A DNA stretch of 63,099 nucleotides from Bacteroidales bacterium (GTDB lineage Bacteria > Bacteroidota > Bacteroidia > Bacteroidales > UBA932). The notes below the pieces were generated by a model, which saw nothing but the letters and a program-made list of their open reading frames with translations, was not told the origin of the DNA and ran no database searches. The stretch spans positions 1 to 63,099 of the forward strand of contig JALCSU010000009.1 of the NCBI GenBank assembly GCA_022653735.1. Reading direction: 5' to 3'. Made by a program: the position numbers and the translations under genes. Positions 36,762 through 46,377 of this stretch are shown here, in pieces (positions within the stretch are counted from its first letter, which is position 1; every line of letters starts with the position of its first letter).

Positions 36762-38420
36762 ATGAAAATGAAGACATATAGGCTTGTATCATTGGCGATT
36801 GGATGCGTGGCATTCGCCTTTGCTTCTTGCAGCGACTTGGATCTGAACGAATCCCAGTATCACTCTAAAGAGTATCAGTTTAGCGACTTCTCCCAAGTCA
36901 AAGAGGTCATGACAAATGTTTACGGCTACCTTCTGTCCGGTTTTGCAAATTTTCAGGAATGCGCAAGTGATGATGCGGTGTATGCAAATTCTCCAGACGT
37001 GTGCAAGAGCTACTATGATGGCAGCTGGTCTGCCAATGAGGTGGTAGACGACCAGTGGAGTCATTACTATACGGCGATAAGAGCAGCCAATTATCTGCTT
37101 GAGAATTGCCCTGAAGATTTCGACATAGCCAGATGGGATGAGCGCTACAGCATTTACCTTGCACAGCTGAAAAATTATCCATACGAGGCTAGGGCCTTGC
37201 GGGCTTGGTTCCACATGGAGCTTCTTAAAAGGTACAGAAGAATAGTCATTGCAGATAAAACTTACTCTGTGTCCGAGGTTAACAGCCTGGAACCCGTGGA
37301 ATACGACGAAGCAGTGGAATGGATATCGAATGAGTTGGAAGATTGCGCAAAGCATCTCCCGGATTCATATTCCGATACTTATTATTCCGAGATTGGGCGC
37401 GTTACGAAAGGGTTTGCGCTTGCTGCCCGCGCGAGATTGCTGCTTTATGCTGCCAGTCCTCTGAATAACCCTGCCGGTGATGCTTCTGAATATGCAAAAG
37501 CGGCAGAAGCTGCTCTTGATTTCATTGATGCCAACAGCAAAAGCCTTCAGTACGGCGTTGTCCGCCAGCAGTTCAATGCTGAGGCAAAAGACCTCATTTT
37601 CGGCATCAGAGAAGCCGCATCGAATAATTTTGAGTCCAATAACTTCCCGGTCGGATATGAAGGCGGAAATTCAGGTGTATGCCCAAGCTTGAATCTAGTT
37701 GAGGCCTTTGACATGGCGGATGGTACCCCGTTTGACTTTGCCGCTAATAAAGAAGCCTTGCTGGATGCTTCAAAAAGGGATCCGCGGCTAGCAAGGGACA
37801 TTCTTTCGAATGGCGACTCGTTCAAGGGTTCGGTGATTGAATCATATACGGGAGGAAACAATGGACTTCCGAAAGAGAATGCATCTCCGACATCATTCTA
37901 TCTCCGGAAGTTCATTCAGGAGGCAACAAGCCTGACTACTGGAAATGTGAACAGCTATCCTCACATTTATCCTTTGCTTAGAGTTCAGGAGGTCTATCTG
38001 AATTACGCAGAGGCGCTTTTCGAGGGGACGAAAAATCCGGATTTCACGGGAGTTTTTCATGGCGTCAGGTATGCTCTTTCCCCAAGGGCGGCAGTCAACC
38101 TGATTCGTGCGGCATACTCTATGCCGGAGATACCTTCGGATTTGCCAGCGGATCAGTTCAGGATCAGGCTACGCAACGAAAGAAGGGTAGAATTGTGTTT
38201 TGAAGGGCATCGTTTCTGGGACTTGCGCCGGTGGAAAATCGGTGAAAGCACAAAAGAAATCTATGGCATCACGATCACTAAAATTGGGGATCAGGATTAT
38301 TCCGTGGTAAGAAATCTTGTCCAGAACCGATATTGGAATGACAAGATGTATTGGTACCCGATATCAGAAGTTGAATTGCACAAGAATGGAAACTTGGTGC
38401 AGAATGACGGGTGGGAATAA
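36762..38420 (+). CDS. SusD/RagB-family glycan-binding lipoprotein (pair 2)
   Basis: This 552-aa lipoprotein (..GCVAFAFASC) has the standard SusD layout. The N-domain carries 'LKNYPYEARALRAWFHMELLKRY', and the C-domain carries 'LLRVQEVYLNYAEALFEG', 'RIRLRNERRVELCFEGHRFWDLRRWK' and the terminal 'NLVQNDGWE'. It differs strongly from the first SusD, so the two pairs probably bind different parts of the same glycan. It is the last structural gene before the regulator. Confidence 0.95.
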   Translation: MKMKTYRLVSLAIGCVAFAFASCSDLDLNESQYHSKEYQFSDFSQVKEVMTNVYGYLLSGFANFQECASDDAVYANSPDVCKSYYDGSWSANEVVDDQWSHYYTAIRAANYLLENCPEDFDIARWDERYSIYLAQLKNYPYEARALRAWFHMELLKRYRRIVIADKTYSVSEVNSLEPVEYDEAVEWISNELEDCAKHLPDSYSDTYYSEIGRVTKGFALAARARLLLYAASPLNNPAGDASEYAKAAEAALDFIDANSKSLQYGVVRQQFNAEAKDLIFGIREAASNNFESNNFPVGYEGGNSGVCPSLNLVEAFDMADGTPFDFAANKEALLDASKRDPRLARDILSNGDSFKGSVIESYTGGNNGLPKENASPTSFYLRKFIQEATSLTTGNVNSYPHIYPLLRVQEVYLNYAEALFEGTKNPDFTGVFHGVRYALSPRAAVNLIRAAYSMPEIPSDLPADQFRIRLRNERRVELCFEGHRFWDLRRWKIGESTKEIYGITITKIGDQDYSVVRNLVQNRYWNDKMYWYPISEVELHKNGNLVQNDGWE

Positions 38421-38427
38421 AAAATGC

Positions 38428-38435
38428 TATATTTG
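38428..38435 (+). promoter_or_regulatory. -7 box for the HTCS gene
   Basis: TATATTTG lies 8 bp after the SusD stop and 64 bp before the chosen HTCS start, without a clear TTG at -33. It suggests that the regulator has its own weak promoter besides read-through. Confidence 0.4.
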
Positions 38436-38499
38436 ACTTTTGGTTCCGCAGTGCTTGTGTTTTTGTTCATTCGCTGCGGGACATAAGTCTTGTCGTGAC

Positions 38500-41400
38500 A
38501 TGAAATGTGTGCGGATTGTAATATCGTTTTTTCTGTCGATTGCTCTCCCGGCCTTTGCGCGGGCTGCGATGTCGGATTTCATATTCCATCCTCTCAATGC
38601 GCAGATGCCCTCAGATGAGGTCGCTAGTCTGTATCAGGATAACGATGGCTTCATTTGGATTGTCACATACAGCGGTCTGGTGCGGTACGATGGCTATAAT
38701 TCTATAACATGGCCGGTAAAAGGAGAAAATGATGAGTCTCTTGGCGGTTATCTGCATGTCGCGCTTGAGGATACGCACCATTGCCTGTACATCGGAACCG
38801 AGAGAGGCTTGCTGAAGCTTGACAAGAATACGGGAGTGATTTCACGCATCCATGACCAGGCTGTTGACCAAATCAATGTGACTGACCTTGTCAAGGATTC
38901 TTCGGGGAGGATATGGATAAGTAGTGACAAGGGAGTATTTAGGAAGGATGCCGATAAAGATGAGTTCGTAAAAATAGATTTGTCGTCCGCAAATCGGAAG
39001 TCGCTTACAGATGTTATCGACTTGTTGCTTGATGACAGCGGAAACCTTTGGATTACTTCATGGAACACAGGCCTTTTCAAATATGTGCTGCAAGAAGGAA
39101 AGCTCTACTCCTACACTTCTGGAGATATGAGTGAAGCGTATGTCTTGCATCAGGACAGAAAGGGGAATCTTTGGGTCGGGACCTGGGGGCGTGGCCTGCT
39201 GCGCGTCGGCCGGGAAGAAATATTGAATGGGACCTTCTCCTACACTACGTTCTCGCATGACCAGCGCGATGGCAATTCGCTGATGGACAATATTATTTAT
39301 GACATCGACGAGGATCCCTCCGGCAGAATATGGATAGGCTCTCGAAGTGGTCTCAGCATATATGATTCATCGTCTGGCAAGGATTCTTTCATGAACATTT
39401 ATCCAGAAAGGGGGTATGGATTGCTTCCTTACAACGAGGTGAATTCTATTCTCCGTACAAGCGATGACACTATGTGGCTAGGCATGCTAGGCGGCGGTGT
39501 GTGCAAAGTGGAAAATGGTTCAGAATACATGTGCGCTATCCCTCTTGGCAAAGTTCAAAATGAATATAAAACCAGCTCAGTCCGGAGTATTTTCAGAGAG
39601 AGCCAAGACATCTTCTGGCTAGGGATTGCCGGCCACGGCATGATATGCTATGACAAGAAGACGGGAAATTTCCGGAATTATGCGGATATGCCGGCTTTTG
39701 CCGGATTCTTGAATACGAGCACCGTCGACGATATCATCTCTGGTTCTGATTCATCCAAGATATATTTCGCAAGTTATAATGGAGGGTTGTGGATTTATGA
39801 CAAGACTAAAGGAACGGCGCAAGTAGTATCTTCAACGACGGCCAAAAATATGGAAGATGACTGCATTCATTCTTTGGCGTTAGATCATGAGGGCGATGTT
39901 TGGATAGGCACGAGGAACGGAGTCTTCATCATGGAACAGCCAGACAGCGTAGTCACATTGTCAGAACGGCTAGGGTCGGAGTCGCAAAACCCAAATTACA
40001 AAGTTCTGGACATGTCAGTAGATAAGAATGGCGATGTGTGGATGGCGACGAATTACGATGGCGTGATAAGGGTCAGTTTGCAGGACGGCAAGATCAATGC
40101 GTATTTTCCGGAAGATAATAACGACTTAAGGGCTTTTAATTCAATATTTTGCGATTCGGCAGGCAGGGTCTGGGCCGGTTCGATGTGGAACGGGCTCTAT
40201 CGCTGGAACCCGCAGTCTGGCAAACTTGAGAAAGTTTCAGGATTCGTGTTTCTTGATAGCGCTGGGGTGAACAACATCGCTGAAGATCCTCATGGCCGCA
40301 TCTGGGTGACTACGAACAGTTCCGCAGTTTCATTCATTGCTGGCGAAGATGACATATTCAGTTCCATTTGCTATTGGGATATCTCTGGGCGGCAGGAATC
40401 AGGCTTCTTTAACCGGAATGCTTCTCTCTACATGCAGGATACGGATGAGATGGCCTTTGGAACGTCAAAAGGAATAGTGCTTCTGCCATGCCTGCGTGCA
40501 GATTCTTCTGCCGCGGAATGTGACATCTCTTTTACTGATCTGTTTGTGAATAAGATATCGTTCAGGAATGGCAATCCGCTTCGGGATGAAAAGAAGAATA
40601 TCTTCCGGACAGACATAAACTACATCGACAGAATAACGCTTGACCGCCATCACAATGACATCAGCATTTCATTCTCTTTGTTCGATTTCAAGAATCCCTC
40701 TGGAGACATATATCATTATAGGTTAAGGAAATCTGGGGGAAGCGGGAACGAGGTATGGATGATCGTGAATGGCAGCCGTAACGTTGCTGAGTTCTATGGG
40801 GTGAAGCCTGGGAAATATGTTTTCGAGGTATATGGCACAAGGTCGGGCAGCATGCACAGCAGCGACATCAAGACGCTCGATATAAAGATTCTGCCTAATC
40901 CATGGCTTACGTGGTGGGCGATCTCCTTATACATCCTGGCATTCGTGTCGGCGTCATTCCTTACCGTAGCTTTGATTCGTTCTCGCCTAAAGCTTCGACG
41001 ACAGATGATAATCGACCAAATGAACCAGCAGAAGGCGGATGAGGTTAATCAGGCAAAGCTTCGTTTCTTCACGAATGTGTCGCATGAGTTCCTTACGCCC
41101 CTGAGCATCATTCTGGCTTCGATAGAAAGCCTTCAGCCGAAGACAGAGAAGGAGAAAAGCATCTCCCAGATAATGACTACTAATGCCATCAGGCTGACTC
41201 GTCTGGTTCAGCAGGTCCTTGAATTCAGGAAGGTAGAAACGGACAACCTAAAGATAAAGGTATCTAGGAATGATGTCGCAGAGTTCATAGGGCAATGCGT
41301 TGAGGCGTTTATCCCCCTGGTCAGGAAACATGACCTGACGATTTCTTATTCTTCCGATCCGACTTCCATCATCGGCTGGTTCGATCCGGACAAAATGGAT

Positions 41401-42594
41401 AAAATTATCTATAATCTTATCTCTAATGCCGTGAAATACACTCCTGCTAAAGGAAATATTTCAATCATGGCAAGACTTCTTGATGGCGACATGCTTATGG
41501 TGTCGTGCGCAAATGGAGGGAAGCTGATGACGCCTAAAACAATATCTGGCCTTTTCCGGCGTTTCTATGAAGGTGATTATCGTAACTTTAATACAATTGG
41601 AACTGGCATCGGCTTGTCGCTTGTCAAGGCTCTCGTCTCTATCCATAAAGGTACTATTGATGTAGAAAGCAACGAGACCGTCGGGAACAGGTTCATGTTT
41701 ACCATTCCTATCGGGCGTAATGCTTACAATGCAGATGAGATAGACGACGCTCCTGTTGGGAAAGTGAACCTCCCGCTCGCTTTAACTATCAATGAGCCGG
41801 CGATTAAATGTGATGACCATACAGTGCTTTGCGTTGACGATAATGATGACATAACCGAACTTTTTACGGTGATAATGTCGAAACGCTTCAATGTCTTGAC
41901 TTGCAAAAGCGGAGAAGAGGCTATAGAAATATTGGGTAGCAAAAATGTAGATGTCGTTGTCGCAGATGTGATGATGCCTGGCATGAGCGGGCTGGACCTA
42001 TGTTCATATATTAAAGAACATGTTGAATTCAGCCATATCCCTGTAATATTATTAACTGCGAAAAAGGATGATTCTTCAAGCATCGAGGGTTACAAGCATG
42101 GTGCGGATGGCTATCTGACGAAGCCTTGCAATTTCTTTGTGCTCTCTGCCATGATTATGAATCTGATAAAGAAGCAGGAGAACAAAAGCGCTGATTTCCG
42201 CAAGCAACTTGTCTTCGAAGTGAAGGACATTGATTATACATCCACCGATAAAAAATTCCTTCAGCACGCCATTGATGTCGTGAACGATCATATTGCAGAT
42301 TCAGAATTCAGCCAGACGGATTTTGTCGATGCCATGAACGTCTCTCGAACAGTGTTGACAGAGAAACTGAAGAGTCTAACCGGTTTTACCCCGAATGCTT
42401 TTATCCTGAATGCTAGGCTTACGCTTGCATACAAGCTGATAATGGAAGAAAAAGATAAGATGAGGGTATCGGAACTTGCTTATTCAGTGGGATTCGGAGA
42501 TGCAAAATATTTTAGCAAGAAATTTAAGGCGAAATTTGGCAAGTCCCCTAAAGAAATGATGGACGAAAAGCCCCCGTCGGTGCCAGAATCGTAA
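38500..42594 (+). CDS. Hybrid two-component system sensor/regulator (HTCS)
   Basis: This 1364-aa protein senses an oligosaccharide in the periplasm and activates the locus as a DNA-binding regulator in one chain. The start is ATG 38500 (signal peptide MKCVRIVISFFLSIALPAFA); the longer frame begins with TTG. In order it has about 14 propeller repeats ('DNDGFIWIVTYSGLVRYDG', 'GNLWVGTWGRGLLR'), a Y_Y_Y domain, a membrane segment near 804-826 and a HisKA domain with His865 ('NVSHEFLTPLS'). The ATPase has N-box 'NLISNAVKYTP' and G2 'GTGIGLSL', but its G1 box is degenerate ('SCANGGKLM'). A receiver domain carries Asp1156 ('VVVADVMMPG') and an AraC-type HTH ends the protein. It presumably controls both divergent operons. 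Confidence 0.95.
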   Translation: MKCVRIVISFFLSIALPAFARAAMSDFIFHPLNAQMPSDEVASLYQDNDGFIWIVTYSGLVRYDGYNSITWPVKGENDESLGGYLHVALEDTHHCLYIGTERGLLKLDKNTGVISRIHDQAVDQINVTDLVKDSSGRIWISSDKGVFRKDADKDEFVKIDLSSANRKSLTDVIDLLLDDSGNLWITSWNTGLFKYVLQEGKLYSYTSGDMSEAYVLHQDRKGNLWVGTWGRGLLRVGREEILNGTFSYTTFSHDQRDGNSLMDNIIYDIDEDPSGRIWIGSRSGLSIYDSSSGKDSFMNIYPERGYGLLPYNEVNSILRTSDDTMWLGMLGGGVCKVENGSEYMCAIPLGKVQNEYKTSSVRSIFRESQDIFWLGIAGHGMICYDKKTGNFRNYADMPAFAGFLNTSTVDDIISGSDSSKIYFASYNGGLWIYDKTKGTAQVVSSTTAKNMEDDCIHSLALDHEGDVWIGTRNGVFIMEQPDSVVTLSERLGSESQNPNYKVLDMSVDKNGDVWMATNYDGVIRVSLQDGKINAYFPEDNNDLRAFNSIFCDSAGRVWAGSMWNGLYRWNPQSGKLEKVSGFVFLDSAGVNNIAEDPHGRIWVTTNSSAVSFIAGEDDIFSSICYWDISGRQESGFFNRNASLYMQDTDEMAFGTSKGIVLLPCLRADSSAAECDISFTDLFVNKISFRNGNPLRDEKKNIFRTDINYIDRITLDRHHNDISISFSLFDFKNPSGDIYHYRLRKSGGSGNEVWMIVNGSRNVAEFYGVKPGKYVFEVYGTRSGSMHSSDIKTLDIKILPNPWLTWWAISLYILAFVSASFLTVALIRSRLKLRRQMIIDQMNQQKADEVNQAKLRFFTNVSHEFLTPLSIILASIESLQPKTEKEKSISQIMTTNAIRLTRLVQQVLEFRKVETDNLKIKVSRNDVAEFIGQCVEAFIPLVRKHDLTISYSSDPTSIIGWFDPDKMDKIIYNLISNAVKYTPAKGNISIMARLLDGDMLMVSCANGGKLMTPKTISGLFRRFYEGDYRNFNTIGTGIGLSLVKALVSIHKGTIDVESNETVGNRFMFTIPIGRNAYNADEIDDAPVGKVNLPLALTINEPAIKCDDHTVLCVDDNDDITELFTVIMSKRFNVLTCKSGEEAIEILGSKNVDVVVADVMMPGMSGLDLCSYIKEHVEFSHIPVILLTAKKDDSSSIEGYKHGADGYLTKPCNFFVLSAMIMNLIKKQENKSADFRKQLVFEVKDIDYTSTDKKFLQHAIDVVNDHIADSEFSQTDFVDAMNVSRTVLTEKLKSLTGFTPNAFILNARLTLAYKLIMEEKDKMRVSELAYSVGFGDAKYFSKKFKAKFGKSPKEMMDEKPPSVPES

Positions 42595-42642
42595 AAGGTT
42601 ACGAAGGGGCAGCTGCCGGGGGGTATTGTCGTATATAAAACA

Positions 42643-42682
42643 AGCGAGGATCCTGCCCTTCTGCTAAGGCAGGACCCTCGCT
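42643..42682 (-). terminator. Terminator between convergent HTCS and hcp genes
   Basis: AGCGAGG-A-TCCTGCC with GGCAGGA-C-CCTCGCT forms a 14-bp stem with one internal mismatch. On the minus strand it is followed by TGTTTTATA, so it mainly ends the hcp transcript. On the plus strand it is followed by the weaker GAGATAATTT. Confidence 0.8.
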
Positions 42683-42690
42683 GAGATAAT

Positions 42691-44349
42691 TTATCCAACC
42701 ATCGTCTTTATGTCGTCATCCACCGTGGTGATGGTGCCAAGGCCGAATGCTGACTGCAAGGTTTGGAGCAGTTCAGGTGACACGAATGCTGGCAGAGTCG
42801 GGCCGATATGAATGTTCTTGATGCCGAGGCTGAGCAGTGCGAGCAGCACGATGACGGCTTTCTGCTCGTACCATGCTATGTTGAAGGCGATAGGCAGGTC
42901 GTTGACATCGTTCAGGCCGAAGATTTCCTTGAGCTTGAGAGCAACGACGACCCATGAGTAGCTGTCGTTGCACTGTCCGGCATCTAGCACGCGCGGGATG
43001 CCGTTGATGTCTCCGAGATTCAGTTTGTTGTACTTGTATTTGGCACAACCTGAAGTCAGGATCACTACATCATGAGGCAGAGCTTTGGCAAATTCTGTGT
43101 AGTAGTCGCGGCTCTTCATCCTTCCATCGCATCCGCTCATCACTACAAACTTCCTGATGGCACCACTTTTTACTGCCTCTACGATCTTGTCGGCGAGCTC
43201 CACGACCTGATGGTGGGCAAATCCTCCAACGATGTGTCCTTGCTCCAGCGATTCAGGAGCCTGGCACTGCTTGGCGAGAGCTATCACCTCGGAGAAGTCC
43301 TTGCGTCCATTGGCATCCGTAGGAATATGCTTCCAGCCTGGATAGCCTGTAGAATTGGCTGTGAAGACACGATTGCTGTAGCTGGCAGATGCCGTAGGCG
43401 GCACGATGCAATTGGTAGTGAAGATGATAGGGCCGTTGAAGTGAGAGAACTCCTCACGCTGTTTCCACCAGGCATTTCCATAGTTGCCTACCAGGTGGGA
43501 ATATTTCTTCAATCGTGGATAGTAGTGCGCAGGCAGCATTTCTCCGTGGGTGTAAACATCCACGCCGCTGTCCTTAGTCTGTTCGAGCAGTTGTTCAATG
43601 TCGCAGAGGTCGTGTCCGGATATCAGGATGCCAGGACGCTTGCCGACGCCAATGTTCACTGAGGTAATTTCTGGCTGTCCATAGGCGTCTGTGTTGGCCT
43701 TGTCGAGCAATGCCATGGCTTTCACTCCGTAGCTGCCTGTCTCTAAGACTAGGGAGAGAAGGTCGCTATCTGATACTGTCGTGGAAGCTATCGTAGCCAA
43801 TGCACGCTCCATGAAGCGGATGATGTCCCGGTCTGTGTGTCCCAATCTGGCAGCATGCTCATAGTAGGCCGCCATCCCCTTGAGGCCATACATGGTCAGT
43901 TCCTTAAGCGATCTGCGGTGCGTGTCCTCCTCTTTGAGCACGCCAACCTCGCGCCCTTTTGCCTCATAGTCGGAAGGTGCCACGCTTAGATTTAACGCCT
44001 CTGTGTCGGGCAACTCCACGCCGTTCTCCTTAGCAAGAGCCACAAGGCTGTCTTTGAGTCTCAGAGCAGCAGTCACTTTGCGACTGATGGCATCGTTGTC
44101 GAAGTTGGCATTGGTAATGGTGGCGAACAGTCCGTCTACCAAAACGTTGTCTGCCTCTTCTGGAACGTCTATGCCTTTCTCATGCAGGGCAGTGGCGGCT
44201 ATGCCTACGCCCTTGAGGGTGAAGAGCAGCAAATCCATGATATGAGCCGTGGCAGGCTGCTTGCCGCAGACTCCGCGTAACACGCATCCTGTGCCGAAGG
44301 CGGTCTCCTGACACTGGTAACAAAACATTTGATTTTCCATTTCAATCAT
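42691..44349 (-). CDS. hcp: Hydroxylamine reductase / hybrid cluster protein
   Basis: This 552-aa cytoplasmic Fe-S enzyme of the Hcp family acts as hydroxylamine or NO reductase in nitrosative stress. The N-terminal cluster ligands are visible in '[23 protein letters not shown]'-type spacing (CxxC, then two more Cys). Hybrid-cluster ligands are in '[12 protein letters not shown]', '[12 protein letters not shown]', 'TTNCIVPP', 'SGCDGRM' and '[12 protein letters not shown]'. The Met at 44340 (MENQMF) is an alternative start. It lies 72 bp downstream of the RIC gene and probably forms an operon with it. Confidence 0.97.
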   Translation of the reverse strand: MIEMENQMFCYQCQETAFGTGCVLRGVCGKQPATAHIMDLLLFTLKGVGIAATALHEKGIDVPEEADNVLVDGLFATITNANFDNDAISRKVTAALRLKDSLVALAKENGVELPDTEALNLSVAPSDYEAKGREVGVLKEEDTHRRSLKELTMYGLKGMAAYYEHAARLGHTDRDIIRFMERALATIASTTVSDSDLLSLVLETGSYGVKAMALLDKANTDAYGQPEITSVNIGVGKRPGILISGHDLCDIEQLLEQTKDSGVDVYTHGEMLPAHYYPRLKKYSHLVGNYGNAWWKQREEFSHFNGPIIFTTNCIVPPTASASYSNRVFTANSTGYPGWKHIPTDANGRKDFSEVIALAKQCQAPESLEQGHIVGGFAHHQVVELADKIVEAVKSGAIRKFVVMSGCDGRMKSRDYYTEFAKALPHDVVILTSGCAKYKYNKLNLGDINGIPRVLDAGQCNDSYSWVVVALKLKEIFGLNDVNDLPIAFNIAWYEQKAVIVLLALLSLGIKNIHIGPTLPAFVSPELLQTLQSAFGLGTITTVDDDIKTMVG

Positions 44350-44421
44350 ATTTTTAGTCTATAATAACATAATCGGCTATCTCTGGTTTCTTGACCTGGC
44401 GCTTTGCTAAGTCGAATCCTG

Positions 44422-45144
44422 TCATGCTCCTTCCTGTTCCATCTTGATGAAGCCGGGGAAGATGAGATTGTTCTCAATAGCGACGTGCTCTGTGAGGTCG
44501 TTGAAGAACTGGAAGAGCTGCTGGTTCATCAGGCGGTAGGAATTGCAACCGTCGGTCGGCGTCGTGAAGTTTTCGGTGATGTCAGCGATATGATGCCATG
44601 TTTCACCCGTAGCGTCGTGTTCTAGCATCATCTGCTGGATAGGATAGAATATGGATCCGCAGTGGAAAGGCGCTGGTTGGCGGCCTTCCTCATGGGCAGC
44701 ATAGATTTCGTAGAGCTGAGGGAAGAGCACTTGTTCCTCTTTGGCAAAGTGGCTGTCGAGTTCCTCGAACGACTCTTCCACTGCTTTGCGTACCTCGTGG
44801 AGCTCAGGATGATGCTCGCCATGGGCATTTTCTACCTTCTTGACGAGGCTTAGCAATTCCTCATGATGCAGGTGGAAATTGCGGTGGTGTTTCTTCAATA
44901 CATAATCCACAAGCAGGTCTAACGGCCATTCCGAGAAGTTTGGTGCGTCGCCCTCGGCGACTGGAGTTTCAAGGTGCGCAATTACCTTGTCCGGGTCGAG
45001 GTTCTTTTTCCGGCAGGCTTCTTCCAATGTGATTTTGCCACCACAGCAGTAGTCGATGCCTAAATGTTCGAAAACCTTTGCCCTGTTGAAGTTATCGGCG
45101 ACAATGTCGCCAACGATCATTTCCTTTGTTATTTTTTCGCTCAT
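44422..45144 (-). CDS. ric: Iron-sulfur cluster repair di-iron protein (RIC; ScdA/YtfE type)
   Basis: This 240-aa protein restores Fe-S clusters damaged by NO or peroxide. The N-terminal DUF542/ScdA_N part carries 'VFEHLGIDYCCGGKITLEEAC' with the paired Cys. The rest is a hemerythrin-like four-helix bundle with metal-ligand His and Glu in 'KKHHRNFHLHHEEL', 'HFAKEEQVLFPQL', 'MMLEHDATGE' and 'LTEHVAIENNLIFPGF'. The length is typical (about 220-240). It is upstream of hcp on the same strand and divergent from a LysR gene, so a nitrosative-stress operon is likely. Confidence 0.95.
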   Translation of the reverse strand: MSEKITKEMIVGDIVADNFNRAKVFEHLGIDYCCGGKITLEEACRKKNLDPDKVIAHLETPVAEGDAPNFSEWPLDLLVDYVLKKHHRNFHLHHEELLSLVKKVENAHGEHHPELHEVRKAVEESFEELDSHFAKEEQVLFPQLYEIYAAHEEGRQPAPFHCGSIFYPIQQMMLEHDATGETWHHIADITENFTTPTDGCNSYRLMNQQLFQFFNDLTEHVAIENNLIFPGFIKMEQEGA

Positions 45145-45212
45145 ATTCGTTTATCTTTAATTTCCTCTGCGAAGATAGACATCTTATCGGAGCCCCGAAC
45201 GTGAGATTTGCG

Positions 45213-45230
45213 GATAATTTCTATGTTATC
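45213..45230. promoter_or_regulatory. Candidate LysR operator between RIC and the LysR gene
   Basis: GATAA-N8-TTATC (45213-45217 and 45226-45230) is an inverted repeat containing a T-N11-A-like core in the divergent spacer. GTGAGAT also occurs twice nearby (from about 45201 and 45251). Both are consistent with LysR control, and neither is proven. Confidence 0.4.
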
Positions 45231-45265
45231 TATCGAAAATTCCGATGAATGTGAGATAAAAGTCT

Positions 45266-45273
45266 TATGTTTG
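45266..45273 (+). promoter_or_regulatory. -7 box of the LysR gene
   Basis: TATGTTTG lies 21 bp before the ATG at 45295 and matches TAnnTTTG. No TTG is found at the -33 position. Confidence 0.5.
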
Positions 45274-45294
45274 CAATGTGCAAATGAAACGAAT

Positions 45295-46248
45295 ATGGAG
45301 ATAAGGCAATTGAGATATTTTGTTAATGCGGCTACTACGCTAAGTTTTACCGAGGCGGCGCGGCTGTCGAATGTGGCGCAGAGCACCCTTTCACAGCAAG
45401 TGAAGCAATTGGAGATAGAATTAGGCATGCCGCTTTTCCACCGTATGGGCAAGCATATTCAGCTCACCGCTGAGGGGCAGATGTTTCTTCAAGATGCGCA
45501 CAGAATCCTCGACGATGCTCGGCAAGGGCTCCAGCGGCTTGCCGACCAGAGTGAACTCAAGGGCGGAAGCGTCGACATCGGATTGGCTTCGGGACTCGGT
45601 CTGTCGTCTCTTCTGACCGAGGTGCTTACGGAATATAACAGAAGCTACCCGCAGGTTCAGCTACGTATACACCAGGCGGCCGCTCCGATGCTGCCAGAAC
45701 TGTTACGCCAGCACTCCATTGATTTGGCCATGACGTTCAAGCCGGATGCCGAAGAGCCTGACATAGACTGTCGTCCGCTATTCGCATCACGCCTCTGCGC
45801 AATCGTCGCAGAACACAATGCTCTTGCCAGCAAGGCATCGATTAACTTGAGCCAGATTGCGATGCATCCTCTCGTGCTTCCTTCGGACAGCCTCTATATC
45901 CGTCAGCGTATTGACGATGAGGCCCAAAGGCTAGGCATCGAGGTGCGGCCAGCGGTAGAAATTGACGATTTGTCGCATATAATATATATGGTGAACAGCA
46001 ATCGATGGGTCAGCATACTGCCCGATGCGGCAACGCTTGCTGTGCGCGGAATCGTTAGAATCGCTCTGGAAGAGCAGATCATGCTGCCTACGTCAGTGCT
46101 TACGCTGGCGGATTCCTATCAGCGACGCGCAGTCACGGAGTTTATCAGCAGGCTGCGCGAAGCCACCAATTTGCATCTCCAGACTCAGGAGAGGACCTGC
46201 GACGTGTGCGGAGAGACCTTCCTTGCCCCACAAAGCAATACGGAGTAG
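45295..46248 (+). CDS. LysR-family transcriptional regulator with a C-terminal CxxC tail
   Basis: This 317-aa protein starts at ATG 45295 (MEIRQLRYFVNAA), the classic LysR N-terminus; 29 upstream codons in frame are not needed. The winged HTH lies at residues 1-60 ('SFTEAARLSNVAQSTLSQQVKQLEIELG'). The effector-binding domain follows, with 'GSVDIGLASGLG' and 'VSILPDAATLAVRGIVRI'. It resembles CynR/CbbR-like members. The last 20 residues form an unusual tail, 'RTCDVCGETFLAPQ', with a CxxC pair that could bind metal or sense redox. It is divergent from the RIC-hcp operon, which is its likely target. Confidence 0.9.
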   Translation: MEIRQLRYFVNAATTLSFTEAARLSNVAQSTLSQQVKQLEIELGMPLFHRMGKHIQLTAEGQMFLQDAHRILDDARQGLQRLADQSELKGGSVDIGLASGLGLSSLLTEVLTEYNRSYPQVQLRIHQAAAPMLPELLRQHSIDLAMTFKPDAEEPDIDCRPLFASRLCAIVAEHNALASKASINLSQIAMHPLVLPSDSLYIRQRIDDEAQRLGIEVRPAVEIDDLSHIIYMVNSNRWVSILPDAATLAVRGIVRIALEEQIMLPTSVLTLADSYQRRAVTEFISRLREATNLHLQTQERTCDVCGETFLAPQSNTE

Positions 46249-46295
46249 TGCCAAGACTTGGCAAAATAATAAGGTCAGAATGTGAATGAGCAAAA

Positions 46296-46331
46296 GGAAG
46301 CAGCTGGGTTCATGATGCGCCAGCTGCTTCC
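46296..46331. terminator. Bidirectional terminator between LysR and the orphan SusD gene
   Basis: GGAAGCAGCTGG (46296-46307) and CCAGCTGCTTCC (46320-46331) form a perfect 12-bp stem with a 12-nt loop. On the minus strand TTTTG follows. A small palindrome (TGCCAA-GAC-TTGGCA, 46249-46263) sits just after the LysR stop. Confidence 0.8.
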
Positions 46332-46377
46332 CTCGAAAAGAATATGTTAAATTAAGCTGCTCTACTGGGGATTATCC

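Noticed and set aside
45208..45294. Longer N-terminus for the LysR protein
   Set aside because: The 29 extra codons span the -7 box, and the classic LysR N-terminus begins at 45295.
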